From Bacillota bacterium (GTDB lineage: Bacteria > Bacillota > Clostridia > Lachnospirales > Lachnospiraceae): a stretch of DNA of 64,000 bases. The stretch covers positions 563,001-627,000 of the forward strand of contig JAEWJZ010000014.1 of the NCBI GenBank assembly GCA_023386315.1, given 5' to 3'. Positions 24,352 through 33,350 of this stretch are shown piece by piece. The notes under the pieces were generated by a model. The model saw nothing but the letters and a program-made list of their open reading frames with translations. It did not search any database and was not told the origin of the DNA. A program made the position numbers and the translations under genes. Position 1 is the stretch's first letter. Every line of letters begins with the position of its first letter.

Positions 24352-25194
24352 CTAAACTTCACTCAGCATGTTAAGCAACTGATTCAACTCTTGTGTATCC
24401 TTAAAGCGCGGACTCTCTTCCGGTAAGATCCGGTTTCTCACCAGGCTGTCATAAACCTCCATCAAAACCGGCTTCCTCAAATTACCCTGATTCAGGACGG
24501 AATCGGACGCCAGAATATCCGCTGCCGGACCATCCGCGATAATGGTTCCACCGGCAAATACCACTGCCCGGTCCGCCCACTTATAGGCAAAATCCACATC
24601 ATGGGTTGAAATCAGAAGAGTCTTCCCCATTTTTGTCATTTCATCAAGAACTTGTGTGAGCATTTCCACATTAACGGGATCTAACGATGCGGTTGGTTCA
24701 TCAAATATGACCATCTCCGGTTCCATTGCAATGATATCCGCTATGCTTACCCGTTTCTTCTCTCCTCCGCTTAAGTAGTGGGGAGGACGGTCCTGAAACA
24801 TCATTAAATTCATGGACTCTAAGGCCATATCCACCCGCTGCTTCACTTCTTCTTTTGAAAGCCTTAAATTCATTGGTCCAAAGGATACCTCTGCTGAAAC
24901 AGTAGACGCAATGATCTGATTATCCGCGTCCTGAAACACAATCCCCACTTTCTTCCGAAGCTCATTTAAGTCTTTTTTCCCAATTTTCTTTCCCTTAAAG
25001 CGAATGGTTCCTGTATCAGGTATTAAAACACCATTGAGGTTTAAAAAGCAGGTGGATTTCCCCGCTCCATTGGAACCAAGTACTGCGATCTTCTCTCCCT
25101 TTCTCACAGACAGGGATACATCATGAAGTGCCTTATTTCCTGTGCCATAAGAATACGAAAGATTTTCTGCCTGTAAAAGTATTTCTTCCATCAT
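24352..25194 (-). CDS. cbiO: Cobalt ECF transporter ATP-binding protein CbiO
   Basis: The start at 25194 (MMEEILLQAENLSYSYG) has AGGAGG 5 bp upstream. A longer in-frame start would lie inside cbiQ. The 280-residue ATPase has Walker A GSNGAGKST, the Q-loop FQDADNQIIA typical of ECF ATPases, signature LSGGEKKRVSIADIIAM, Walker B MVIFDEPTASLD and the H-loop STHDVDF. It powers cobalt uptake with CbiQ and CbiMN. It is translationally linked to cbiQ, and the cobalamin riboswitch follows it. Confidence 0.93.
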   Translation of the reverse strand: MMEEILLQAENLSYSYGTGNKALHDVSLSVRKGEKIAVLGSNGAGKSTCFLNLNGVLIPDTGTIRFKGKKIGKKDLNELRKKVGIVFQDADNQIIASTVSAEVSFGPMNLRLSKEEVKQRVDMALESMNLMMFQDRPPHYLSGGEKKRVSIADIIAMEPEMVIFDEPTASLDPVNVEMLTQVLDEMTKMGKTLLISTHDVDFAYKWADRAVVFAGGTIIADGPAADILASDSVLNQGNLRKPVLMEVYDSLVRNRILPEESPRFKDTQELNQLLNMLSEV

Positions 25195-25204
25195 CTGTTC
25201 CTCC

Positions 25205-25981
25205 TCATTTTCGCACCAGCCATAAAAGCAGAAGAAGTGCAATATAGCCGGCTGCCGCTCCTGCCTCTTTTGCCTTCACCGGCTTCTTCTCTTCCAGAAA
25301 TACAAGCTCTCCCTGATAGCACCGGGCAGTCATGGCATCATAATACGTCCCTGCCTTCTTTAGCGAAACGATAAAGAGATTCGCTCCAATCCCTCCAAAG
25401 GACCTGCATGACGTTAGGAAATTATGATATCCCAGCCTGGACTCTGCCGCCTGCTTCATGCTGCTCTGTACATCCATCATAACAAAGATAAACCGGTATA
25501 TGAGATTCATCAGCTCTGATATCAGCTTTGGCACATGCAGTTTTCCAAGTAAATTAATTATCTCACTTGCCGGTGTGGAAAGTACAAGCATGTACATGGC
25601 ACTTACCGATGCCATGGCCTTTAAAATCAGTCTTGCGGAAAGAACCGCTCCTTCCTCTGACAGATAGAAATAAAATCCGGGAAGCGATACATAAAAGCGC
25701 CCTGCCGGTACAGGAGATACCCCCACCACAATAGCAGCAGTTCCCAGAATCAGAAAGGCTGCTGGAATTTTTAAAAGAGCCAGATACTTTTTTATGGAAA
25801 GTCCTCCCAAAAAGATGGTTACAGCTCCCATGGACAGGAATGCGGCAACTGATATAAAAATATCTCCAGTTCCAATACAAAGTAACAACGTTAGTATTGC
25901 AATTGCTGCTTTTAAACCTGGATTAATTCCCTTCATGCGTGATTCATAAGCATAAGTATCTATCGTACTAATCATTCTCAC
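25205..25981 (-). CDS. cbiQ: Cobalt ECF transporter transmembrane coupling protein CbiQ
   Basis: The 258-residue T component has about five or six membrane helices and the conserved cytoplasmic coupling motifs AAESRLGYHNFLTS and YDAMTARCYQGE. These match the Ala-Arg-Gly motifs that contact CbiO. The ATG has AAAGGAGG upstream. It starts a cbiQO unit with its own promoter, unlike the common cbiMNQO order. Confidence 0.92.
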   Translation of the reverse strand: MRMISTIDTYAYESRMKGINPGLKAAIAILTLLLCIGTGDIFISVAAFLSMGAVTIFLGGLSIKKYLALLKIPAAFLILGTAAIVVGVSPVPAGRFYVSLPGFYFYLSEEGAVLSARLILKAMASVSAMYMLVLSTPASEIINLLGKLHVPKLISELMNLIYRFIFVMMDVQSSMKQAAESRLGYHNFLTSCRSFGGIGANLFIVSLKKAGTYYDAMTARCYQGELVFLEEKKPVKAKEAGAAAGYIALLLLLWLVRK

Positions 25982-25995
25982 CTCCTTTAAAGCTG

Positions 25996-26024
25996 ATTAT
26001 AAGTGATTGATATACCTTCTGCAA
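25996..26024 (-). promoter_or_regulatory. Sigma-A promoter of cbiQO
   Basis: On the minus strand TTGCAG (26019-26024), a 17-bp spacer and TATAAT (25996-26001) lie just before cbiQ. No B12 aptamer is present here, so cbiQO appears free of riboswitch control. Confidence 0.6.
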
Positions 26025-26151
26025 GTGAAGGTTTAAGCGGCAATCCGGTTTGATTTCCATTTTTATGTAAATATACCAGTTTTTGCGCGCTATTCAAGGA
26101 AAACCCATCATGTTATACTTTATTTCATAATAAGTTGAAAAGGAGAACACG

Positions 26152-27612
26152 ATGAAAAGAAGTACGAGAAAGGCAATCATGTGGGCTATATCTGTTTTTT
26201 TACTTTTTCTAATCAGCAGTTACTGCACTGAAAATTCATTTGCAGCAAAGCCTGGCAAAAGCACTTCCACTGCTCCCCAAAGTTTAACTGCGGGTGATAT
26301 CACCAGTACCTCAGTCACCCTCAGCTGGGCCCCTCCCGCAGGCGGCTTCGGAGTGAAAGAATACCAGATTTACCAAAACAATACTTATCTGGGTTCCACC
26401 ACCTCCGTTACATATGCGGTAAATGGATTAATACCGGCAACGACTTACCAGTTTTATGTAAAAGCAAAAGACGCGAAAAGGAATATCTCACCCGCCAGCA
26501 ATACAGTATCCGTTACCACGGCACAGTCCGCTTTGCCTCCGACAGATACTGAGCCATTAGCCGGCAGAATAGTCGGTTATTATGCCGCATGGGAAGCGTA
26601 CAGCGGCTCCTATCCTGACCAGATCGACGCAGGAAAGCTGACGCATATTAATTACGCTTTTGCCAATATTGGCCCTGATTTAAAACTTACACTGGGATAT
26701 CCGGATGTGGATCCCAATAACATAAGGCTTTTAAATTCACTCAAATTAAAGAATCCAGATTTAAAAACACTGATTTCCGTGGGTGGCTGGAACTGGTCCG
26801 GAAGATTTTCAGATGCAGCTCTGTCCGACACTTCCAGAAGTGCCTTTGCTGACAGCTGCGTAGATTTTATTGTCAGATATGGTTTTGATGGAATCGACCT
26901 GGACTGGGAATATCCTGTGAGCGGAGGTCTGACAACTAACATCAAACGTCCGGAAGATAAACAAAACTTCACCCTGCTTCTTCAGAAAATACGGGAAAAG
27001 CTGGATATACGGGGTGCTCTCGATCAGAAGCACTACCTCCTCACCATCGCTGGCGGAGCCGACGCTTCTTATGTAAGAAATGTAGAGCTGGCTAAACTGG
27101 CCCAATATCTGGACTACGCAAATATAATGACTTATGATTTACACGGAACCTGGGATCCCTATACGGATTTACTGGCACCACTTTATAATAACAATGATTA
27201 CTCTCCCCAATATAAAACAAGTGTGGATTCAGCAGTCAATGCCTGGTTAAATGCTTCCTTCCCTGCAGAAAAGCTGGTTATGGGTATTCCGTTCTATGGA
27301 TATCTGTACTCTTCCGTGAATAATTCAAATAATGGTTTATACCAGACATACGGCGGTGCCAACTCCATCAGCTACAAGGATATCAAGGCAAACTACTTAA
27401 ATCAAACAGGCTATACAAGATATTTTCACTCTCAGTCAATGGTTCCGTGGTTGTTTAACGGTACAATCTTCATCAGCTATGAAGATCCTCAGTCCATCGG
27501 TTATAAAACAGATTACATTAAATCGAAGAATTTAGGCGGTGCCATGATATGGGAACTGGCTCAGGATTCTAATGAAGAGCTTCTTAATACATTGTATAAC
27601 GGATTAAAATAA
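26152..27612 (+). CDS. Secreted GH18 chitinase-like protein with FnIII domain
   Basis: This 486-residue protein has a signal peptide (AIMWAISVFLLFLISSYC), a fibronectin type III domain at about 40-125 (SVTLSWAPP, TTYQFYVKAKD), and a GH18 catalytic barrel. The chitinase motif DGIDLDWEY is complete, with D249, D251 and the acid E253. LISVGGWNWSGRFSDA and MTYDLHGTWDPYTD complete the substrate cleft. It should cleave chitin-like beta-1,4-GlcNAc polymers outside the cell. AAGGAG precedes the ATG. It is a single gene ended by a strong hairpin. Confidence 0.93.
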   Translation: MKRSTRKAIMWAISVFLLFLISSYCTENSFAAKPGKSTSTAPQSLTAGDITSTSVTLSWAPPAGGFGVKEYQIYQNNTYLGSTTSVTYAVNGLIPATTYQFYVKAKDAKRNISPASNTVSVTTAQSALPPTDTEPLAGRIVGYYAAWEAYSGSYPDQIDAGKLTHINYAFANIGPDLKLTLGYPDVDPNNIRLLNSLKLKNPDLKTLISVGGWNWSGRFSDAALSDTSRSAFADSCVDFIVRYGFDGIDLDWEYPVSGGLTTNIKRPEDKQNFTLLLQKIREKLDIRGALDQKHYLLTIAGGADASYVRNVELAKLAQYLDYANIMTYDLHGTWDPYTDLLAPLYNNNDYSPQYKTSVDSAVNAWLNASFPAEKLVMGIPFYGYLYSSVNNSNNGLYQTYGGANSISYKDIKANYLNQTGYTRYFHSQSMVPWLFNGTIFISYEDPQSIGYKTDYIKSKNLGGAMIWELAQDSNEELLNTLYNGLK

Positions 27613-27630
27613 CTTCATGAATTTATAAGA

Positions 27631-27670
27631 CCGCTGCAATGCAGGTAAATAACTATCTGCATTGCAGCGG
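27631..27670. terminator. Hairpin between convergent GH18 and ABC-F genes
   Basis: A perfect 14-bp stem, CCGCTGCAATGCAG with CTGCATTGCAGCGG, with a 12-base loop. The T-tracts are short on both sides. Confidence 0.75.
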
Positions 27671-27677
27671 CCTTTAA

Positions 27678-29318
27678 TTACTGATTCTCGTTTACCTGTT
27701 CTTCCGTCAGAGTAAATACCTGTCTCTTACGAGCCATCTCATCATTTTCCAGGTACTCATCGTAAGTTGTAATCTTATCGATCAACTGTCCGCCTACAAT
27801 CTCCATAATGCGGTTAGCCGTTGTCTGTACGATCTGATGGTCACGGGAGGAGAACAGAAGCGCTCCCTGAAACTTCACCAATCCATTGTTTAATGCTGTA
27901 ATGGATTCCATATCAAGGTGGTCGGTCGGTTCATCTAAAAGAAGCACGTTAGCTCCGGAAATCATCAGCTTTGAAAGCATACAGCGTACTTTCTCTCCAC
28001 CGGATAATACCCGCACTTTCTTTACGCCGTCTTCTCCGGCAAAAAGCATACGTCCAAGGAATCCGCGGACATAAGTCGCGTCTTTTTCAGGAGAATACTG
28101 GGTCAGCCAGTCCACGATGGTGTCATCGTTATCAAACTCCGCGCTATTATCCTTAGGGAAATAGCTCTGGGTAGTTGTAAGGCCCCATTTATAATCGCCT
28201 TCATCCGGCTCCATTTCGCCGGAAAGGATCTTAAACAGAACCGTTTTAGCAAGCTCGTTCGGTCCTACAAAAGCCACTTTATCCTCTCTGGTTAAGGTAA
28301 AGGATATATGATCAAGTATCTTCACACCATCAATGGTCTTGGTTAAATTATTTACCGTAAGAACCTCATTACCGATCTCACGGGCCGGACGGAAGTCGAT
28401 ATAGGGGTATTTACGGCTGGAAGGTTTGATATCATCCAGTTCAATTTTTTCTAAAGCACGTTTTCTGGAAGTAGCCTGCTTGGATTTGGAAGCATTGGCT
28501 GAAAAACGCTGAATAAAATCTTGCAGCTCCTTGATCTTTTCTTCTTTCTTCCTGTTTGCTTCCTTCATCTGCTTTACCATAAGCTGGCTTGATTCATACC
28601 AGAAATCATAGTTTCCGGCATAAAGCTGAATCTTGCTGTAATCAATATCCGCAATATGAGTACAGACCTTGTTTAAAAAGTAACGGTCATGGGAAACCAC
28701 GATTACCGTATTTTCAAAATTAATTAAGAATTCTTCCAGCCATGCAATAGCGTCCAGATCCAAATGGTTGGTCGGCTCATCTAAAAGTAGAATATCAGGA
28801 TTGCCAAAGAGCGCCTGTGCGAGAAGCACTTTCACCTTCTGGGCTCCGGTTAAATCCTTCATCAGTTTATAGTGTAAGTCAGTCTCAATTCCAAGACCGT
28901 TCAATAAGTTAGCAGCATCGGATTCCGCTTCCCATCCATTCATGGTAGCGAATTCTCCCTCCAGATCTGCAGCCTTAATGCCGTCCTCATCTGTGAAGTC
29001 TTCCTTCGCGTAGATGGCATCCTTTTCCTTCATAATTTCATATAATCTGACATTTCCCATGATAACGGTATCAAGAACCTGATACTCATCATATTTAAAA
29101 TGGTCCTGTTTTAAGAAAGAAAGTCTCTGGCCCGGTGTGATCACAATATCACCGCCGGTAGGCTCCAGTTCCCCGGAAAGAATTTTTAAGAACGTGGATT
29201 TTCCGGCACCATTGGCACCGATTAAGCCATAACAGTTGCCTTCCGTAAACTTAATATTTACATCTTCAAACAATGCTTTTTTTCCAAGTCTTAATGTTAC
29301 GTTATGTGCACTAATCAT
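27678..29318 (-). CDS. ABC-F ATPase of the YbiT/YkpA type
   Basis: The 546-residue protein has two ABC domains. Domain 1 has Walker A GANGAGKST and a LTGAQKVKVLLAQ signature region. Domain 2 has the unusual GPNELAKT in place of GPNGxGKT, followed by SYFPKDNSAEF and LSGGEKVRC. The altered second Walker A and the YFPKDN block are, as far as I recall, features of the YbiT/YkpA subfamily rather than damage. Such proteins are thought to tune ribosome function at the E site. It is a single gene with a long leader. Confidence 0.88.
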   Translation of the reverse strand: MISAHNVTLRLGKKALFEDVNIKFTEGNCYGLIGANGAGKSTFLKILSGELEPTGGDIVITPGQRLSFLKQDHFKYDEYQVLDTVIMGNVRLYEIMKEKDAIYAKEDFTDEDGIKAADLEGEFATMNGWEAESDAANLLNGLGIETDLHYKLMKDLTGAQKVKVLLAQALFGNPDILLLDEPTNHLDLDAIAWLEEFLINFENTVIVVSHDRYFLNKVCTHIADIDYSKIQLYAGNYDFWYESSQLMVKQMKEANRKKEEKIKELQDFIQRFSANASKSKQATSRKRALEKIELDDIKPSSRKYPYIDFRPAREIGNEVLTVNNLTKTIDGVKILDHISFTLTREDKVAFVGPNELAKTVLFKILSGEMEPDEGDYKWGLTTTQSYFPKDNSAEFDNDDTIVDWLTQYSPEKDATYVRGFLGRMLFAGEDGVKKVRVLSGGEKVRCMLSKLMISGANVLLLDEPTDHLDMESITALNNGLVKFQGALLFSSRDHQIVQTTANRIMEIVGGQLIDKITTYDEYLENDEMARKRQVFTLTEEQVNENQ

Positions 29319-29451
29319 CTTAATTCCCTTTCTGAAATCTGGTTTTATTCCATATCGTAAGCTCTGCTTCTGGTTTCAGTAAATAAACCGCCGAAACCAT
29401 CAAAATAGGGGTCGTTTGGCCCCTTATCTGTCATCTCTCTTATTGTACATG

Positions 29452-29509
29452 AAAATCCCGAATTTGCAAGCCTTTTATCAAAAAAGCCCTGCCTATCCGG
29501 GATTTTTGG
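29452..29509 (-). terminator. Terminator-like hairpin after the 218-residue lipoprotein gene
   Basis: AAAATCCCG pairs with CGGGATTTT around a long loop. On the minus strand it lies just after the stop at 29517. Confidence 0.5.
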
Positions 29510-29516
29510 CTGGTTT

Positions 29517-30173
29517 TTACTTTGCTGCTTCCACCTTTAATGGGAAGTTGGATTCACTGCCTGCATCATAGGTAACCGTTACATAGGTAACTTTTACCAA
29601 AGCACCGCTTCCATTGCTGTCATCCGTTGCATTACCAAGCACGCCCGTCTCCAGCCCTTCGCAGTTGTCTTTGATAAAGCCCATCTCTTTTCCCGAACCT
29701 GTATCTATGGTAAAGGTACTCATAGCCTGGTCCTTTACACTTCCGGTTGCCTCTTTTACTTCCATCTTGTCCTGAGCATCAAGCACAAGAATGACCTTTG
29801 CATTAGTCGTATCAGATCCGGAAATTTCACCTTTATAGATGATGGAAACTTTCACATCCGGTTCCAGTGAATAGGAGGTCTCTACTACAGCATTATTCAG
29901 ATGAAAGGCAGCTTTTGTATCTCCATCTGTGACAGTCATGGATTCCATATTATCTGCTACCTCCGTAACCTTGCCAGTTAATATCTTAAATTCTGCTGTA
30001 CTGCCAGGTGCCTGTGTACTTGCTGCCGGAGAGGTTTCATTCCCGGCTGAAGTCTCTTTCCCTGTTTCTGTAACGGTACCAGCAACGCTCTCCGCCTGTT
30101 TTGTGGATCTCCCGCAAGCCGGTAATAAAACGGCCGCACAGACAGCTAATGCGATCATTAGGGTTCTTTTCAT
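29517..30173 (-). CDS. Lipoprotein of unknown function
   Basis: The 218-residue protein has a clear lipoprotein signal (MKRTLMIALAVCAAVLLPAC). A Ser/Thr/Glu-rich linker follows (about residues 25-60), then a beta-rich domain beginning EFKILTGKVTEVADNMESMTV, reminiscent of OB-like or SH3-like extracellular domains. No family is recognised. It is likely attached to the outer face of the membrane. It stands alone, with no partner genes that suggest a role. Confidence 0.75.
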   Translation of the reverse strand: MKRTLMIALAVCAAVLLPACGRSTKQAESVAGTVTETGKETSAGNETSPAASTQAPGSTAEFKILTGKVTEVADNMESMTVTDGDTKAAFHLNNAVVETSYSLEPDVKVSIIYKGEISGSDTTNAKVILVLDAQDKMEVKEATGSVKDQAMSTFTIDTGSGKEMGFIKDNCEGLETGVLGNATDDSNGSGALVKVTYVTVTYDAGSESNFPLKVEAAK

Positions 30174-30401
30174 AAAGCATCCTCTTTTCTCTGTTTACCA
30201 TTTCCTGTTATATCGCATTTAGTATACCATCCGATTGTGAAAAGTTTTTTTCTTTTTTCTTAATTTATTTATATAAGTGGCTAAAAACAGTGGTTTTTCG
30301 CTTAAATCCAAGGTTTCACAGGTTTTCTGTCTCACCATCTATTACCACCTAAATGAAGTCAAAATACAGTCAGAAAATGATATAATGTTCTATTATAATG
30401 G

Positions 30402-30429
30402 CGGGATCCGAATATCGGATACCCGCCAG
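30402..30429 (-). terminator. Hairpin after the cysteine-rich gene
   Basis: GGCGGGATCCG and CGGATACCCGCC form a strong stem just past the stop at 30435. The T-run is weak. Confidence 0.55.
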
Positions 30430-30434
30430 AAAAA

Positions 30435-30659
30435 TTAACAGTCACATTTAGGGTGACATCTTGGATTGTTGCAGCCGTCCCGGAAACCGGCGCAGAAAGC
30501 TTCTTTTACTTCCTTACGACAAGGATCTATATTACGACAACATCTACAGCAACATCTACAGCAACGTCTGCAGTCAAATCTATCATCAGACCTATCATCA
30601 GACCTATCATCAAACCCATTATCAAACCTATTATCAAATCTATTATCAGAACAACACAT
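30435..30659 (-). CDS. Small cysteine-rich repeat protein
   Basis: The 74-residue product starts at an ATG with an ideal AAAGGAGG 8 bp upstream, so it is likely real. The N-terminal third is a tetrapeptide repeat (NRFD NRFD NGFD DRSD DRSD DRFD). An Arg/Cys block (CRRCCRCCCRCCR) follows, then a tail with five to six more cysteines and PRCHPKCDC. Sixteen of 74 residues are cysteine. This composition suggests metal binding or a disulphide-linked coat protein, for example of the spore, but no family is recognised. The terminator and ribosome site indicate a single-gene transcript. Confidence 0.7.
   Translation of the reverse strand: MCCSDNRFDNRFDNGFDDRSDDRSDDRFDCRRCCRCCCRCCRNIDPCRKEVKEAFCAGFRDGCNNPRCHPKCDC
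30575..30646. repeat. Six tandem 12-bp repeats inside the cysteine-rich gene
   Basis: Six 12-bp units of the form CARAYCYATYAT lie end to end and encode the four-residue repeats on the minus strand. Units 2 and 3 are identical. Copy number may vary between strains by replication slippage without shifting the frame. Confidence 0.85.
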
Positions 30660-30887
30660 GTATTGTACCTCCTTTTATTAGGTTTGTACTATAATATATG
30701 AGATACCAGACATAATTGTTAAATATGGATATTCTAAGTTACATTACCTACTGTACCAAACCCGGATATAAAACTCATGTTCGTCGGTACAACGTAATTG
30801 CTGGTTCAAGTGTAATGCGCATGCTTAAATATAACGTATGATCACCATACTGTTTTGCATATTGCTCAATCATATTAAGCAATGATA
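30660..30887. other. Intergenic stretch upstream of the cysteine-rich gene
   Basis: AT-rich. It should hold the leftward promoter of the cysteine-rich gene; TATTATAGTAC near 30690 may be its -10. I see no other gene or strong structure before the hairpin at 30888. Confidence 0.4.
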
Positions 30888-30922
30888 CCCCTGAAACACA
30901 CATAAACAATGTGTTCCAGGGG
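30888..30922 (-). terminator. Hairpin after the amino-acid ABC transporter operon
   Basis: CCCCTGAAACACA (30888-30900) pairs with TGTGTT-CCAGGGG (30910-30922). It lies about 30 bp beyond the ATPase stop. The T-run is weak. Confidence 0.6.
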
Positions 30923-30952
30923 CCTCATTAAAATCACTATTGAATTTTATTC

Positions 30953-31717
30953 CTATAAAATATCTCCATACCTCCCAAGAAAGTTCTGTGTCCTCACATT
31001 ATTAGACGCAAACACTTCCTCCGGAGTCCCTTCCTCAACAATCACACCCTCCGCCATAAAAATAACCCGGTCGGATATATCTCTGGCAAACGCCATCTCA
31101 TGGGTGACGATTACCATGGCAATATGCAGATCAGCAAGGGATTTAATAACCTTAAGCACTTCACCCGTCAGCTCCGGGTCCAGTGCAGAAGTTGGCTCAT
31201 CAAAAAAGAGAATCTTGGGATTTAAGGCAAGAGCTCTTGCTATCGCCACCCTCTGGCACTGTCCGCCAGACAGCTGACAGGGATAGGCTTCCGCTTTATC
31301 TGCAAGCCCCATTTTCTGAAGAAGCTCCATGGCCTCTTTAACTGCATCCTCTTTACTCCGCTTCTGAACATGGATTGGTGCATCAATAATATTATTCAAA
31401 ACGGTCATGTGAGGAAATAAATTAAAATTCTGAAAAACCAGACCGTAATTTTTCTGAATCTCTTTCAGCTTTTCCTTCTTTGCATAGACAGACGTTCCGC
31501 CGCTTCCATTCCACGCCGCTTTTTCGCCCAGATAAAACAGCTCTCCGCCATCCATCTGCTCCAGCATGGTGGCACACCGGAGGAGAGTGGATTTTCCTGA
31601 GCCGGAAGGCCCGATGACAGACAGAATCTCTCCTTCTTTCACAGACAGAGAGATATCCCGAAGAACTCTCTGACCGTTAAATGATTTTTCCACATGGTTC
31701 ATTTCCAGTACGTGCAT
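30953..31717 (-). CDS. Polar amino-acid ABC transporter ATP-binding protein
   Basis: The 254-residue ATPase has Walker [15 protein letters not shown]-loop [16 protein letters not shown], signature [15 protein letters not shown], Walker [15 protein letters not shown] and H-loop VTHEM. These match the GlnQ/HisP family. Together with the permease (11 bp upstream) and the solute-binding lipoprotein it forms an amino-acid importer. The exact amino acid cannot be read from the sequence. Confidence 0.93.
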   Translation of the reverse strand: MHVLEMNHVEKSFNGQRVLRDISLSVKEGEILSVIGPSGSGKSTLLRCATMLEQMDGGELFYLGEKAAWNGSGGTSVYAKKEKLKEIQKNYGLVFQNFNLFPHMTVLNNIIDAPIHVQKRSKEDAVKEAMELLQKMGLADKAEAYPCQLSGGQCQRVAIARALALNPKILFFDEPTSALDPELTGEVLKVIKSLADLHIAMVIVTHEMAFARDISDRVIFMAEGVIVEEGTPEEVFASNNVRTQNFLGRYGDIL

Positions 31718-31728
31718 CCCGATTCCTC

Positions 31729-32379
31729 CTATTGGTAGTAATTCATCCGTTTTTCTATGTATTCCATCAGCATTGCCACCACCAGATTAAATACATAATA
31801 GAACAGACCTGCTGCCACAAAAGGGATCAGGCTTGTCTGTGAGGATGCCAGCGCCTTGGCTACGGCAAACATCTCCAGCACGCTGATGGTAAACGCAAGG
31901 GAGGTGTCCTTTACAAGAGTAATTACCTCGTTGGTGACTGACGGAAGAATCCGTTTTATTACCTGCGGGAATATGATTCTAAAAAAGGTCTGGTTCTTTG
32001 AATATCCCAGAAGCTTTGCCGCCTCATACTGTCCGGCAGGCATGGACTGGATGCCGCTTCTGTATATTTCTGCAAAATAAGCCGCATAGTTGATAACAAA
32101 GCCGATAAAAGCAGCCCAAAGGCGGTAACCGTTCCCAACCTTTACTCCAAAAAGGTAATAGGGACCGAAATACACCACCATAAGCTGAAGCATCAGAGGG
32201 GTTCCTCTCATGACTGAAATATAGAATTTAACAATGGCCTCTATGACCCGGTTTTTAGACATCCTCCCAAAGGAGACCAGAAGCCCCAGAGGAAGAGAAA
32301 AGATGAGTGTCACCAGAAAGATCTGAATGCTGACCCACATTCCTCCTGCCAGTTGTGTAAGTATCTTTGTAAAAGCCAT
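31729..32379 (-). CDS. Polar amino-acid ABC transporter permease
   Basis: The 216-residue membrane protein of the HisM/GlnP type has about five helices and the EAA coupling motif [40 protein letters not shown] is also typical of the family. It lies between the ATPase and the binding-protein genes of the same operon. Confidence 0.92.
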   Translation of the reverse strand: MAFTKILTQLAGGMWVSIQIFLVTLIFSLPLGLLVSFGRMSKNRVIEAIVKFYISVMRGTPLMLQLMVVYFGPYYLFGVKVGNGYRLWAAFIGFVINYAAYFAEIYRSGIQSMPAGQYEAAKLLGYSKNQTFFRIIFPQVIKRILPSVTNEVITLVKDTSLAFTISVLEMFAVAKALASSQTSLIPFVAAGLFYYVFNLVVAMLMEYIEKRMNYYQ

Positions 32380-32402
32380 GATTGCCCCTCCGTCAGTATC
32401 AA

Positions 32403-33263
32403 TTATTTTCCTATTGTTGTAACATCCTTACCGAACCATTTTTCAGAAACGGTCTTTAAGGTTCCGTCTGCTGCCATTGCCTCCAGCTGCTCCTGCACCT
32501 GGTCTCTTAATGCTTCATTTCCTTTTTTAAAGCCTACGCCATACTCCTCAGCAGCAAGTGCTTCATCAAGAATCACAAAATCTGACTTTCTCTGCTGAAT
32601 CTGATAAGCAGCTACAATCTCATCCATTGCCACGCAGTTTACTGCTCCCATCTCCAGATCCATAAATGCAGTATTGTAATCCGGTGTTGTCTGAAGCGTC
32701 TGAAATGTTTTGGCTAAGGTATCATTATCCTTTAATGCAGCCTCTGCAGATGAATCGGCCTGCACCTCCACTACCTTTCCGGAAAGATCGGCCAGTGTCC
32801 TGATTCCGGAATCCTTTGCCACAACGAAGACCTGCCTGTTTGCCATATAAGGCTTTGTCCATGTATAACCGTCTTCTCTTCCGTTGATGGTAAATCCATT
32901 CCAGATACAGTCAATGTTGCCGCTTTCCAGCTCCATATCCTTTGCATCCCAGGCGATTGGCTGGGCTACAAACTTTTTACCAAGGCGGTCTGCCACCTCT
33001 TTTGCAAGATCTAAGTCAAATCCTGTATACTCACCATTATCTCCTACAAAACCCATGGGAGGGAAATCCTGATCAAATCCTACGGTAAAGGTATCTTTGC
33101 CGGAAGCTGCGGAAGTTGTCTCCTGTGCTTTTTGGGTTTCTGCAGATGATGACTCTGCTTTTGTTGTCTCTGCTGTCTGGGAAGCTTCCTTTTTCCCTGC
33201 ACAGCCGCTTAATAACGCTGCTGCTCCTAATACTGCCGCTGCCAGAATCACTATTTTTTTCAT
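32403..33263 (-). CDS. Amino-acid ABC transporter substrate-binding lipoprotein
   Basis: The start at 33263 is set by GAGGAGG just upstream. The protein then begins MKKIVILAAAVLGAAALLSGC with a perfect lipobox. The 286-residue family 3 solute-binding protein has FTVGFDQDFPPMGFVGDNGEYTGFDLDLA at the start of the mature domain and a DxxGKVVEVQADSSAE-type hinge. It is first in the operon and captures the amino acid for the downstream permease and ATPase. A Ser/Thr/Glu-rich linker separates lipid anchor and domain. Confidence 0.92.
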   Translation of the reverse strand: MKKIVILAAAVLGAAALLSGCAGKKEASQTAETTKAESSSAETQKAQETTSAASGKDTFTVGFDQDFPPMGFVGDNGEYTGFDLDLAKEVADRLGKKFVAQPIAWDAKDMELESGNIDCIWNGFTINGREDGYTWTKPYMANRQVFVVAKDSGIRTLADLSGKVVEVQADSSAEAALKDNDTLAKTFQTLQTTPDYNTAFMDLEMGAVNCVAMDEIVAAYQIQQRKSDFVILDEALAAEEYGVGFKKGNEALRDQVQEQLEAMAADGTLKTVSEKWFGKDVTTIGK

Positions 33264-33350
33264 AACATAATTCCTCCTCTTAATTTTCATGTGTTACCAT
33301 GGTAGCACAGTAAAGTTTTTCTGTAAAGAAGAAATTTATGTATAATTACG

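Noticed and set aside
27678..29318. Degenerate second Walker A (GPNELAKT) in the ABC-F protein as a sign of inactivation
   Set aside because: The change appears to be a family trait of YbiT/YkpA-type ABC-F proteins and the neighbouring motifs are intact.
30300..30345. Possible fourth TTCACA box in the region near 30.3 kb
   Set aside because: Only one hexamer is present and no second one lies 11 bp away.
30575..30646. Tandem repeats as a possible CRISPR array
   Set aside because: The units are 12 bp, contiguous, without spacers, and lie in frame inside a coding sequence.
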